Shown here piece after piece: positions 19,063 to 27,084 of a stretch of 64,000 bases of DNA. How positions within the stretch are numbered: position 1 is the stretch's first letter; every line of letters begins with the position of its first letter. A program made the position numbers and the translations under genes. Under the pieces are notes generated by a model. It was not told the DNA's origin. It saw only the letters and a program-made list of their open reading frames with translations, and made no database searches. Source of the stretch: Bacillus nakamurai (GTDB lineage: Bacteria; Bacillota; Bacilli; Bacillales; Bacillaceae); NCBI RefSeq assembly GCF_001584325.1, contig NZ_LSAZ01000002.1, positions 62,001 to 126,000 of the forward strand, in the 5' to 3' direction.

Positions 19063-20397
19063 TTACGCCTCTTTTTGCTCGGCGGTTTCTAACAGTTCGT
19101 CAAACGCCAGCTTTTTTACTTCGATATAAGCAACGTGGTGGCCTTCAATTTCATTAATTATAAATTCGCAGCCTTCTTCAATAATGGAATCATGCTGCTG
19201 CACGTCGTATTTCTGGGTAAGGAACCAGCCGCCGATTGTGTCGACCTCGTCATTTTCTAAATGAATGCCGAGCAAGTCGTTTACTTGGTCAATCAGGACT
19301 TTTCCGTCGAGCATATAATGGCCGTCCCCGAGTTTGCGGATCTCGTTGATTTCATCAATATCAAATTCGTCCCGGATTTCCCCGACGATTTCTTCAATAA
19401 TATCTTCAACGGTCACAAGACCCGCGGTACCGCCGTATTCGTCTGACAGAATCGCCATATGAACCCGTTCTTTTTGCATTTTTACAAGCAGGTCGTGAAT
19501 AGGCGCAGATTCAATCACATGAATGATCGGATTTACAAAAGCGGTAATCGGCGAGTCAACTGACACTTCGCCGCTGATGCAGGCGGTCAGCACTTCTTTA
19601 ATATTGATGACGCCGATAATATTGTCTTTGTCGCCCTCTTCAACAGGGTAGCGTGTATATTTTTCAATCTGAATGATCTCCATCATTTCAGAGATTTTGA
19701 TATCATGCGGCAGACTGACGATTTCCGTTCTCGGAATCATAATTTCTTTTGCGAGTCTGTCGTCAAATTCAAAGATTTTATTCACATATTTAAATTCAGA
19801 CTGGTTGATTTCACCGCTTTTATAGCTTTCTGATAAAATGATGCGCAGCTCTTCTTCCGAATGGGCAAGCTCATTTTCAGAAACCGTCTCCAAACCGAAC
19901 ATCTTTGTCAAAAGACGGGCGGAATTGTTCAAAAGCCAAATAAACGGGAACATGATGCGGTAAAACCAAATGAGCGGCTTCGAAAACAGCATCGAAACAG
20001 CCTCCGCTTTTTGGATGGCGACTGTTTTCGGCGCCAATTCCCCTACGACCACGTGTAAAAATGTAATGATGGCGTAGGCCAGAATGAATGAAATAACATG
20101 CGATAGTGAGCTTGGTGCGTTTAATTTTGTGAAAAGCGGATGAAGCATGCGTTCAATCGTTGATTCGCCTAAGACACCAAGACCAATCGAAGTCAATGTA
20201 ATGCCGAGCTGGCACGCCGATAAGTACTCATCCAAATGCGTGGTCACTTTTTTTACACCGATTGCGGCTTTATTTCCTTCTGCTATAAGCTGGTCAACCC
20301 GTGAGCCTCTGATTCTGATTATCGCAAACTCAGATGCTACGAAAAATGCCGTCAGCGCGATTAAAACCGCGACTAAAATCAAATTCACAATGTCCAA
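19063..20397 (-). CDS. mpfA: Magnesium exporter MpfA (CNNM/CorC family, YhdP)
   Basis: A 444-residue CNNM/CorC protein. The N-terminal DUF21 membrane domain has about four helices ([36 protein letters not shown]), then a CBS pair ([55 protein letters not shown]) and a CorC_HlyC domain. MpfA exports Mg2+ and guards against its overload. It starts at TTG 20397. A strong Shine-Dalgarno lies 36 nt away with a hairpin between (see leader entry). It follows yhdQ in the same direction. YhdT in this window is a close paralogue. Confidence 0.92.
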   Translation of the reverse strand: MDIVNLILVAVLIALTAFFVASEFAIIRIRGSRVDQLIAEGNKAAIGVKKVTTHLDEYLSACQLGITLTSIGLGVLGESTIERMLHPLFTKLNAPSSLSHVISFILAYAIITFLHVVVGELAPKTVAIQKAEAVSMLFSKPLIWFYRIMFPFIWLLNNSARLLTKMFGLETVSENELAHSEEELRIILSESYKSGEINQSEFKYVNKIFEFDDRLAKEIMIPRTEIVSLPHDIKISEMMEIIQIEKYTRYPVEEGDKDNIIGVINIKEVLTACISGEVSVDSPITAFVNPIIHVIESAPIHDLLVKMQKERVHMAILSDEYGGTAGLVTVEDIIEEIVGEIRDEFDIDEINEIRKLGDGHYMLDGKVLIDQVNDLLGIHLENDEVDTIGGWFLTQKYDVQQHDSIIEEGCEFIINEIEGHHVAYIEVKKLAFDELLETAEQKEA

Positions 20398-20441
20398 TTA
20401 GAACCTTCACTCCTTTTGGGAAAATGAAGGTAACACCTCCT
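20398..20441 (-). promoter_or_regulatory. mpfA leader: Shine-Dalgarno, hairpin, start codon
   Basis: On the minus strand AGGAGGTG (20434-20441) is followed by a hairpin with arms ACCTTCA and TGAAGGT (20403-20431), then the TTG start at 20397. Removing the 29-nt hairpin leaves 7 nt between Shine-Dalgarno and start, the ideal spacing. A second GGAG inside the 3' arm (13 nt from the start) is a competing site. yhdT shows the same layout. Confidence 0.6.
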
Positions 20442-20458
20442 GTTAATAAGATAATGGT

Positions 20459-20884
20459 TTAACTTAACAGCAGCATAAATGATTGAAGCACTGCAAGCTT
20501 TTCGGGAGTAAGCCGTTTTTTCAGCTGGGCTCGCTCCTCAGGCTCAAGCTTTTCAAACCGATGCAAGATCCCGGAGATATTTTGATTCATATCATCAATT
20601 TCCGTTGCCAAATTTCCAATATCATCAATCAAAGCTGAAGAGGGAAACTGGTTCTCCAGTCGATCTTTTATATCAGACAGGGCCAATCGCTGCTTTTTAC
20701 AAGCGACAATAAACATTAGCCGTTTAAGTGCAAGTGTATCGTAGTAACGATAGTTCGAACAAGACCTGGCCGGCGTTAACAGACCAAGATTTGTGTAGTA
20801 ATCCACCGTCCGCTTCGTTACTCCGGCAAGAGCCGCTAATTCACTGATGCGATAAGTCTCAGCCCCATCTAAATCCCTCCCCAA
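20459..20884 (-). CDS. yhdQ: MerR-family regulator YhdQ
   Basis: A 141-residue MerR-family protein. The winged HTH is TYRISELAALAGVTKRTVDYYTNLGLLTPARSCSNYRYYD at about residues 10-50, followed by a dimerisation coiled coil. In B. subtilis this gene has been called cueR. The C-terminal copper-binding Cys pair of E. coli CueR is absent: the only cysteines are at about positions 42 and 62. It lies 61 bp upstream of mpfA on the same strand with no terminator, so it may regulate that gene. The only in-frame start is a TTG at 20884 with a weak ribosome site. Confidence 0.85.
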   Translation of the reverse strand: MGRDLDGAETYRISELAALAGVTKRTVDYYTNLGLLTPARSCSNYRYYDTLALKRLMFIVACKKQRLALSDIKDRLENQFPSSALIDDIGNLATEIDDMNQNISGILHRFEKLEPEERAQLKKRLTPEKLAVLQSFMLLLS

Positions 20885-20995
20885 CCATCACGTTATAGTT
20901 ATGAGAATAGTTTAATATATGAAGAGGAGTTGCACAAGTTTATTGTTTTCCAGTGCTGCTGCTTTAATTGGCAGTGAAGGTTTTAGGAAAAAGCG

Positions 20996-21024
20996 TTGAC
21001 TGAATCATGCAAATCTTCCATAAT
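20996..21024 (+). promoter_or_regulatory. SigA-type promoter of yhdR
   Basis: TTGACT (20996-21001) and CATAAT (21019-21024) are 17 bp apart, 66 bp before the chosen yhdR start. Confidence 0.6.
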
Positions 21025-21089
21025 CATTGTAAATAGAGAGCAGTTTGGCGAAGGAAGACGAGCAAACGGGCAGAAGGGACAGATTTAAA

Positions 21090-22268
21090 GTGGCAGGTTT
21101 ATCAAAAGAAGTTACAGAGAATTTACAGAAAGGATCATGGATTCGCAAGCTGTTTGATGAAGGCGCGCGGCTGAAGAAGGAATACGGCGCCGATAAGGTA
21201 TTTGATTTTTCAATCGGAAATCCCGTTACCGAGCCGCCTGAAGCATTTAAAAAGGCGCTGTGTGAAGCGGCTTCAGCGGGACGGCACGGATACATACAAA
21301 ACCAAGGGCTTCCGGAAGCGAGAGAAAAGGTAGCGCGCTTTTTATCAAAGCGGTTTGAGGCAGACATTTCTTTCAAGCATGTCGTAATGACGGTCGGAGC
21401 CGGCGGGGGGCTGAATGTCGCGCTGAAGAGCATGTTGAATCCGGGCGAAGAAGTGATTCTGTTAGCGCCTTATTTTGCGGAATATAAAGTGTATATTGAA
21501 AATTACCGCGGAAAACCCGTTATATGTCCGCTTACTGACACATTTGAGATTGATATTGAAGCGGTAAGGAAAGCGATCACTCCCCAGACAAAGGGGTTGA
21601 TTTTAAATACGCCGCACAACCCGACGGGGACGGTTTTAAGCCAAAACAATATAAATGAATTGGGCGCCTTATTAAAAGAAGCGGAGGAAAAACACGGCCA
21701 AAGCATCTATATCCTCTTTGATGAACCGTACAGCCAGCTGATCTACGGGGAAGAGCAGGCGAATCCGTTCCAAGCGTACCACCGCGTCATTTTAGTCAGT
21801 TCCTTCAGTAAAGATCTCGGGATTGCGGGGGAAAGGCTTGGGTATATCGGTTTGGACGGCCAAATGCCTGAACGTGATCTTCTGACGGATGCTTTCGTTT
21901 ATTGCAATCGGACGCTCGGATTTGTGAATGCGCCTGTCATGATGCAGCGCACCGTGGCTGAAATGGATGATCTGACGATAGACGCGGCCCCTTATCGGGA
22001 GCGGAGAGACCTTATCGTTGACATCCTGGCAGAAGCCGGTTTCGATTTTGAGATGCCGAAAGGAGGCTTCTTCGTTTTTCCTAAATCACCGATTGAGGAT
22101 GAAGTCGAGTTTTGCATGCATGCCGCACAGAAATATAAATTATTGATCGTGCCCGGCAGCGGATTCGGAAGGAGCGGCTACTTCCGGTTATCTTTCAGCG
22201 TGTCTTTAGAACAAATCAAAAATTCGCGGGAGATTTTTGCTGCTTTGTATCAGGATTTCGTTTCATAG
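21090..22268 (+). CDS. yhdR: PLP-dependent class I/II aminotransferase YhdR
   Basis: About 392 residues, fold type I aminotransferase. It has [18 protein letters not shown] near the cofactor phosphate site, [22 protein letters not shown] (Asp and Tyr contacting the pyridine ring), and the Schiff-base Lys in [18 protein letters not shown]. It is annotated as aspartate-aminotransferase-like in B. subtilis; the true substrate is not known to me. The start is GTG 21090, with AGAAGGGA upstream and a length matching the family; a TTG at 21045 has no ribosome site. The ketosynthase-like gene follows 32 bp later without a terminator. Confidence 0.88.
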   Translation: MAGLSKEVTENLQKGSWIRKLFDEGARLKKEYGADKVFDFSIGNPVTEPPEAFKKALCEAASAGRHGYIQNQGLPEAREKVARFLSKRFEADISFKHVVMTVGAGGGLNVALKSMLNPGEEVILLAPYFAEYKVYIENYRGKPVICPLTDTFEIDIEAVRKAITPQTKGLILNTPHNPTGTVLSQNNINELGALLKEAEEKHGQSIYILFDEPYSQLIYGEEQANPFQAYHRVILVSSFSKDLGIAGERLGYIGLDGQMPERDLLTDAFVYCNRTLGFVNAPVMMQRTVAEMDDLTIDAAPYRERRDLIVDILAEAGFDFEMPKGGFFVFPKSPIEDEVEFCMHAAQKYKLLIVPGSGFGRSGYFRLSFSVSLEQIKNSREIFAALYQDFVS

Positions 22269-22300
22269 CTTCCAATATATAAAGATGGGAGAACGGTTTA

Positions 22301-23545
22301 ATGTCTATGAGAAATGATGGGACATCTGAAATAAAAATCACCGGAATCGGCGTATTAACGGCAGTCGGGCAAGGAAAGGACGCATTTCTCGAGGCCCTTA
22401 TGGAGGGACGTCACGCGTTTGATGTGATGAAGCGTCCGGGACGGCAGAAAGGCACTTCATTTATCGGCGCAGAGCTGAAAGATTTAACGCCTCCCGACAC
22501 GCTCTCCAAGCGTCTGTACCGAAGGGCTTCATTGTCCGGAAAGGCCGCACTTATCGCTTTAGATGAGGCATGGCGGGATGCTGTATTAGACGGAGCCGAT
22601 CCGAGCCGCACCGGATTAATCATCGGCGGCTCCAATGTTCAGCAGCGCGAACTGGTGCAAGCCTTTGAAAAAAACAGCGAGTCGCCGCAATTTGTGAATC
22701 CGACGTACGGGCTCTCTTTTATGGATAGTGATTTGTCCGGGCTCTGCACGGAGCAATTCGGGATAAAAGGGCCCGCCTTTACGGTAGGCGGGGCATCTGC
22801 GAGCGGTCAGGCGGCCGTCATTCAGGCTGCCCAGGCGATCAACGGCGGCCTGTTTGACCGCTGCATTGTCATCGGGGCGTTAACAGATCTTTCATACATG
22901 GAATGTCAGGCGCTGCGCTCATTAGGGGCCATGGGTACTGACAAATATGCCGAATGCCCTGAGGCCGCCTGCCGCCCGTTTGACAGGCATACGGACGGTT
23001 TTATTTACGGAGAAGCATGCGGGGCGATTGTGCTTGAACGGGCTGAGTCCGCGGACAAGCGGGGCGCGCGCTCATGGGCCGGCCTGAGAGGATGGGGCAT
23101 GGCCTCTGACGGCAACCGCAATCCAAACCCTTCTATTGAAGGGGAAATGACTGTCATCCGCCAGGCATTGGATCGGGCGGGGCTTTCAGCGAAAGAGATT
23201 GATTACATCAATCCGCACGGCACCGGTTCGCCGATCGGAGACAAGACTGAATGCCAGGCGCTTTCTGAGAGCGGTCTGTCACACGCGCGGATCAACGCGA
23301 CAAAATCGATCACCGGGCACGGCCTGAGCGCTGCCGGTACGGTGGAAGTCATTTCCTCCCTTTTGCAAATGCGGGAATCTATGCTCCATCCTACACGGAA
23401 CTTAACGGAGCCGATTGACGATACATTTCATTGGGTGAAAGACAAACCGCGCGCACATACGGTACAATGTGCGTTAAGTTTAAGCATGGGGTTCGGGGGA
23501 ATCAATACGGCGCTTTGTTTAGAAAATCATTTCCGAAACAGATAA
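22301..23545 (+). CDS. Ketosynthase-like protein with active-site Ser (putative malonyl-ACP decarboxylase, PksF-like)
   Basis: 414 residues, thiolase fold of the FabF/KS type. At the nucleophile position the sequence reads GGASASGQ, with Ser166 instead of Cys. The two catalytic histidines remain (NPHGTGSPIGD and NATKSITGHGLS). Ketosynthases with Cys-to-Ser in the HMG-synthase cassettes of trans-AT polyketide pathways (PksF, CurC, MupG class) decarboxylate malonyl-ACP to acetyl-ACP for beta-branching. Length and the N-terminal VMKRPGRQ...FIGAEL stretch fit that class as I remember it. It is absent here in B. subtilis 168 to my knowledge. Co-transcribed with yhdR. The function is inferred. Confidence 0.7.
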   Translation: MSMRNDGTSEIKITGIGVLTAVGQGKDAFLEALMEGRHAFDVMKRPGRQKGTSFIGAELKDLTPPDTLSKRLYRRASLSGKAALIALDEAWRDAVLDGADPSRTGLIIGGSNVQQRELVQAFEKNSESPQFVNPTYGLSFMDSDLSGLCTEQFGIKGPAFTVGGASASGQAAVIQAAQAINGGLFDRCIVIGALTDLSYMECQALRSLGAMGTDKYAECPEAACRPFDRHTDGFIYGEACGAIVLERAESADKRGARSWAGLRGWGMASDGNRNPNPSIEGEMTVIRQALDRAGLSAKEIDYINPHGTGSPIGDKTECQALSESGLSHARINATKSITGHGLSAAGTVEVISSLLQMRESMLHPTRNLTEPIDDTFHWVKDKPRAHTVQCALSLSMGFGGINTALCLENHFRNR

Positions 23546-23548
23546 CGG

Positions 23549-23576
23549 CAGTCTTCTTTCTGAAGGCTGTTTTTTA
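23549..23576 (+). terminator. Terminator of yhdR and the ketosynthase-like gene
   Basis: CAGTCTTC and GAAGGCTG (one G-U pair) form an 8-bp stem with a 5-nt loop, followed by TTTTTT. Confidence 0.8.
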
Positions 23577-23677
23577 TATGATTAAAAAAACGAAACATGA
23601 AGAAATAATTCTGGAATGAGTTGTGATACAGTAAAATATACAAATGATAATCATGCTTTGACTTAGGAGGTGGCGGG

Positions 23678-23695
23678 ATGGGGCCCTCTGTATAG
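23678..23695 (+). CDS. Possible five-residue leader peptide upstream of yhdT
   Basis: TAGGAGGTGGCGGG precedes ATG and the short frame MGPSV ending in TAG. The Shine-Dalgarno is as strong as that of yhdT itself, 65 nt downstream. Short leader peptides with Pro codons control some magnesium transporter genes in enterobacteria (mgtL). Here it is an inference only. Confidence 0.3.
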   Translation: MGPSV

Positions 23696-23742
23696 TCAAT
23701 CACCCATTTCGTACCTCAAACTTAAGAAAAAATGATGCAATC

Positions 23743-23777
23743 AGGAGGTGACGTCCTTATCCTTTGGATAAGGTGAA
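23743..23777 (+). promoter_or_regulatory. yhdT leader: Shine-Dalgarno, hairpin, start codon
   Basis: AGGAGGTGA (23743-23751) is followed by a perfect 8-bp hairpin CCTTATCC-TTT-GGATAAGG (23755-23773) and then TGAA and the ATG at 23778. With the hairpin excluded, Shine-Dalgarno and ATG are 7 nt apart, the same as in mpfA. Confidence 0.65.
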
Positions 23778-25166
23778 ATGGACGACATTGACAGTTTGAT
23801 CTTAATTGCTGTACTCATTGCTTTAACGGCATTTTTCGTCGCGAGTGAGTTTGCGATCGTCAGAGTAAGGAGATCCAGAATCGACCGGCTCATTTCAGAA
23901 GGGAACAGACGGGCGGTACTCGCAAAGCGCATCATTACGGATCTTGATGAATACTTATCGGCGTCACAGCTTGGTATTACGCTGACATCCATCGGACTCG
24001 GCGTGCTGGGAGAACCTGCTTTTGAGCGGATGCTTCATCCCTTGTTTGCGGGAATGGGGCTGCCGGATTCGGCTGAACATGTCATTTCTTTTGCTGCGGC
24101 GTATGCACTGATTACGTTTTTGCACGTCGTGATAGGTGAGCTTGCGCCTAAAACGGTTGCCATTCAAAAAGCGGAAAAACTGACGTTATGGATTGCCGGG
24201 CCGCTTCGCTTATTTTACTTGCTGATGTTCCCGATTATTTGGGTGCTGAACGGCTCCGCCAGGCTTCTGACCGGACTGTTCGGATTAAAGCCGGCATCTG
24301 AGCATGAAGGCTCCCATTCAGAGGAAGAGCTGAGAATACTGCTGTCAGAAAGTTTAAAAAACGGAGAGATAAATCCGTCTGAATATACATTTGTGAATAA
24401 AATTTTTGAGTTTGATAACCGGCTCGCGAAGGAGATCATGATTCCGAGAAAGGAAATGGCCGCTGTTTCAACGGATATGTCTATACCGGAAATGCTGGAT
24501 ATGATGCTGAAGGACAAATATACGCGCTGGCCTGTAACCGATGGGGACAAAGACAGCGTCATCGGTATGGTGAACACGAAGCATCTGTTTTCGGATCTGC
24601 TGTTTATGACAGAGGAAGAAAAAGCGGGTTTATCGATAACGCCGTATGTAAGACCGGTCATTGAAGTGATTGAGACGATTCCCGTTCACGACCTGCTGAT
24701 CAAAATGCAGAGAGAACGGATTCATTTGGCGATTCTGTCTGATGAATACGGGGGAACGTCAGGTCTCGTGACGACCGAAGACATTCTTGAAGAAATCGTC
24801 GGTGACATCAGAGATGAATTTGATGAAGATGAACAGCCGCTGATTCAAAAGCTGTCCGAACAACATTACGTGTTAGACGGAAAGGTTCGGATTGATCAGG
24901 TGAATCACTTGCTTGGCGCCTCCATTCAGGATGAAGTCGATACTATCGGCGGGCTCGTGCTGAAAGAAAACATTGATATCACGGCGGGGGAGTCGATATA
25001 CATCGGCCGGTTCACTGCCCGGGTTTTGGAGATGGACGGCCGGTTTATCAAACAAATTGAACTGAAAGAAAAATCAGGCCGCTTGGGCGCGCTGGAGACA
25101 AAAAACCACCCGCTGCCTGTGCCTGAGACGGTAATACTTCAAAACGCAACCTTGAGCGAAAAATAA
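23778..25166 (+). CDS. yhdT: CNNM/CorC-family transporter YhdT, paralogue of MpfA
   Basis: 462 residues with the same architecture as MpfA. It has a DUF21 membrane domain ([38 protein letters not shown]), a CBS pair (EIMIPRKEMAAVS, YTRWPVTDGDKDSVIGMVNTKHL, GTSGLVTTEDILEEIVGDI) and a CorC_HlyC domain ending near 430, then a 30-residue tail. Probably a divalent cation exporter or its regulator in the membrane. Transcribed alone, about 3.4 kb from mpfA on the other strand, so the pair may be an old duplication. Its leader has a hairpin between the ribosome site and start. Confidence 0.9.
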   Translation: MDDIDSLILIAVLIALTAFFVASEFAIVRVRRSRIDRLISEGNRRAVLAKRIITDLDEYLSASQLGITLTSIGLGVLGEPAFERMLHPLFAGMGLPDSAEHVISFAAAYALITFLHVVIGELAPKTVAIQKAEKLTLWIAGPLRLFYLLMFPIIWVLNGSARLLTGLFGLKPASEHEGSHSEEELRILLSESLKNGEINPSEYTFVNKIFEFDNRLAKEIMIPRKEMAAVSTDMSIPEMLDMMLKDKYTRWPVTDGDKDSVIGMVNTKHLFSDLLFMTEEEKAGLSITPYVRPVIEVIETIPVHDLLIKMQRERIHLAILSDEYGGTSGLVTTEDILEEIVGDIRDEFDEDEQPLIQKLSEQHYVLDGKVRIDQVNHLLGASIQDEVDTIGGLVLKENIDITAGESIYIGRFTARVLEMDGRFIKQIELKEKSGRLGALETKNHPLPVPETVILQNATLSEK

Positions 25167-25184
25167 AGCTCAAGGTTTTTTTTA
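25147..25184. terminator. Terminator between yhdT and yhdU
   Basis: AACCTTGAGC and GCTCAAGGTT pair around a 10-nt loop and are followed by TTTTTT. The 5' arm lies inside the last codons of yhdT. Confidence 0.85.
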
Positions 25185-25541
25185 TACAGACATGATCATC
25201 CAGCCTGCCCAAAACGCCAAAAGGCTTCCGGCTGCCGACACGGCGATGTACAACAGACTTGCCTTTACGCGATTGTTCAGCAGCAGCTGCACGGCCTCAG
25301 CGCTGAAAGTGGAAAAGGTGGTAAACGCACCGAAAAAGCCTGTCGCAATGATGATGCCTGCTGAAGGGTTGTTCAATCCGATTCCGGTAAACAGCCCGAG
25401 ACCGAAGGCGCCCAGCAGATTGACTGCCGCCATTCCTATTGGAATCGGAAAGCCGCCGGATTTTGCTGTAACCGCTCTTCCCAGAAAAAAGCGAAAGACA
25501 GCACCTATTCCTCCGGCAAGGCACATACAGAAAACCGTCAT
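25182..25541 (-). CDS. yhdU: CrcB/Fluc-family fluoride channel subunit (YhdU)
   Basis: A 119-residue, four-helix membrane protein of the CrcB (Fluc) family. Signatures are GGIGAVFRFFLG near the N-terminus, the VNLLGAFGLG helix with its conserved Asn, and GFFGAFTTFSTFS with the pore Phe and Ser/Thr track. Fluc channels export fluoride as dual-topology or paired subunits. The start overlaps the stop of yhdV by 4 bp, so the two are a paired heterodimer candidate. No fluoride riboswitch was recognised upstream of the pair. Confidence 0.9.
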   Translation of the reverse strand: MTVFCMCLAGGIGAVFRFFLGRAVTAKSGGFPIPIGMAAVNLLGAFGLGLFTGIGLNNPSAGIIIATGFFGAFTTFSTFSAEAVQLLLNNRVKASLLYIAVSAAGSLLAFWAGWMIMSV

Positions 25542-25933
25542 GACGTTTTATGCCCCCTTCCCGATAAGCGAAATGCCAATTGCCGTCCGGCGGCGATGCC
25601 GGCGAACGCAAACGCAAGGCCTGAAACGATTGTGACGGCAAAATAAAGAAAAGCGTCCCGGGGAGACGATTGCATTAAAAAGACGGTCTCTTTTGAGAAT
25701 GTTGACATCGTCGTAAAGCCTCCGCAAAAACCTGTGCCTAAAAATGCAGATAAGAGAGGGTGCTTTGCCCGAATGATAAAATAACCAGTAATAAGTCCAA
25801 GCAAAAGGCTTCCCGCCGCGTTTTCAATCAAAGTAGCCGCCGGAAAGGCGCCGCTATGGATATGCACGCTCATTTCAAAGCGAAGCAGAGCCCCTAATGC
25901 GCCTCCGATAAAGATTGCAATGTATTGTTTCAT
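25538..25933 (-). CDS. yhdV: CrcB/Fluc-family fluoride channel subunit (YhdV)
   Basis: A 131-residue partner of YhdU with the same motifs (GGALGALLRFEMS, IENAAGSLLLGLITGY, GFCGGFTTMSTFSKE). The start is ATG 25933, with AGGGTGG 5 bases upstream; the GTG at 25942 overlaps the ribosome site. It lies 1 bp downstream of yhdW on the same strand, so yhdW-yhdV-yhdU form one operon. The divergence between the two subunits, each with a full channel motif set, suggests opposite membrane orientations. Confidence 0.9.
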   Translation of the reverse strand: MKQYIAIFIGGALGALLRFEMSVHIHSGAFPAATLIENAAGSLLLGLITGYFIIRAKHPLLSAFLGTGFCGGFTTMSTFSKETVFLMQSSPRDAFLYFAVTIVSGLAFAFAGIAAGRQLAFRLSGRGHKTS

Positions 25934-25934
25934 A

Positions 25935-26648
25935 TCAGCCACCCTTAGAAATGAAGTCCGGGTAATCTGTTACAATGCCGTCAACCATGTCTTGGAGCTT
26001 GGCGGCCGTTTTTGGATCTCTTACCGTCCAGGCAAACACTTTCAGGCCATTTTTGCGGGCGGAAGAAATCAAGTACCGATTAAGCCGGGTATATTTAATA
26101 TTGACATAGTTTGCGACTGATTTGTAGGCGTTCAGCTGATTTTGGGAAAACATGCCGAAGCTGGGCCGGGTAATGATTGCGGTCGGCACAGACGGGTACA
26201 TCTCGTGAAAGGTCTGAATCGACTTGATGCTGAAAGATTGAACGATATGGTGAATTGAAAAGGAAAAACGGCCTAACAGCTGGCCGACTGCTTTTTCAAG
26301 ACCGATTTGGGAAGCGTGGCCTTTCAGTTCAATCAAAAGTCCGATTTCAGGATGATAGCGCTTCAGGACTTCTTCAAGCAAGGGTATCCGTTCACCTTTA
26401 AACTCAGGACCGAACCAGCTTCCGGCGTCAAGTGTCTGCAGCTCCTTCAGCGTAAAATCTTTTACAAAGCCGGAGCCGTCCGTCGTCCGATCCACTTTGT
26501 CATCGTGGATGACGACAATATGACCGTCTTTTGTGAGCTGGACGTCAAGCTCAATTAAATCAGTATTCATGTCGGCCGCAATATCAAACGCGGCAAATGT
26601 ATTTTCGGGCGCGTATCCGGATGCGCCGCGGTGGGCGATGGTATACAA
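25935..26648 (-). CDS. yhdW: Glycerophosphodiester phosphodiesterase family protein YhdW
   Basis: A 237-residue GDPD-type TIM barrel. The catalytic motif HRGASGYAPENTFAAF is at the N-terminus, ELDVQLTKDGHIVVIHDD carries the metal-binding Glu/Asp and second His, and VFAWTVRDP is near the end. It hydrolyses glycerophosphodiesters to glycerol-3-phosphate. No signal peptide is seen, so it is cytoplasmic. It begins at TTG 26648 behind GAGGGGAG. First gene of the yhdW-yhdV-yhdU unit. Confidence 0.9.
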   Translation of the reverse strand: MYTIAHRGASGYAPENTFAAFDIAADMNTDLIELDVQLTKDGHIVVIHDDKVDRTTDGSGFVKDFTLKELQTLDAGSWFGPEFKGERIPLLEEVLKRYHPEIGLLIELKGHASQIGLEKAVGQLLGRFSFSIHHIVQSFSIKSIQTFHEMYPSVPTAIITRPSFGMFSQNQLNAYKSVANYVNIKYTRLNRYLISSARKNGLKVFAWTVRDPKTAAKLQDMVDGIVTDYPDFISKGG

Positions 26649-26769
26649 GCTTGTCAGCTCCCCTCAAGGGCATTTCTGTTATTGTATCAAATTTCATATA
26701 TGCACAGCGATGCAAACTGGTGAATATGCAAAAAGTATTTTTTTGGAATAAAGATAGTGCTTTCTTCGG

Positions 26770-26797
26770 TTTACAATGCATTGAGAGCATTTATAAT
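26770..26797 (+). promoter_or_regulatory. SigA-type promoter of yhdX
   Basis: TTTACA (26770-26775) and TATAAT (26792-26797) with a 16-bp spacer; a strong AAAGGAGG ribosome site follows. Confidence 0.7.
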
Positions 26798-26817
26798 GGC
26801 ACAAAGGAGGCGAGATC

Positions 26818-26922
26818 ATGGGAAAAGGGAGATTGAAAGTGGAGGAAAGAATTAAGGCCGAAACCGATGCTGAAATGCAAAAAGCGACTCTCCTGAATCA
26901 GACACAAGCGAAGAAGAAATAG
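26818..26922 (+). CDS. yhdX: YhdX, 34-residue protein
   Basis: A short lysine- and glutamate-rich peptide (starts MGKGRLKVEERIKAE, ends QTQAKKK) behind AAAGGAGG and ATG 26818. It has its own promoter and terminator. It is hydrophilic and probably a single helix. The B. subtilis yhdX product has about the same size. Function unknown. Confidence 0.8.
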   Translation: MGKGRLKVEERIKAETDAEMQKATLLNQTQAKKK

Positions 26923-26968
26923 GTGCCTGCCCCTGTTGTATCTGGCTGATATTTGAACGATTATGCGA

Positions 26969-27003
26969 AAACCCCGGCTGTATTTTCCAGCCGGGGTTTT
27001 TGC
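26969..27003 (+). terminator. Terminator of yhdX
   Basis: AACCCCGGCTG and CAGCCGGGGTT form an 11-bp stem with a 7-nt loop, then TTTT. Confidence 0.9.
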
Positions 27004-27084
27004 GGTGCATCAGACATTAAAGAAAGATATTCGACGAATATTTTAGTATAATATAGATTCGATCAGACAAAAGGAGCATGAGCC

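Noticed and set aside
21045-21089. TTG-started 15-residue N-terminal extension of YhdR
   Set aside because: No ribosome site before 21045; the GTG at 21090 has AGAAGGGA and gives the usual length.
23641-23655. AAATGATAATCATGC upstream of yhdT as a Fur site
   Set aside because: Only the central ATGATAATCAT is symmetric; flanks do not fit and the downstream gene concerns magnesium-type transport.
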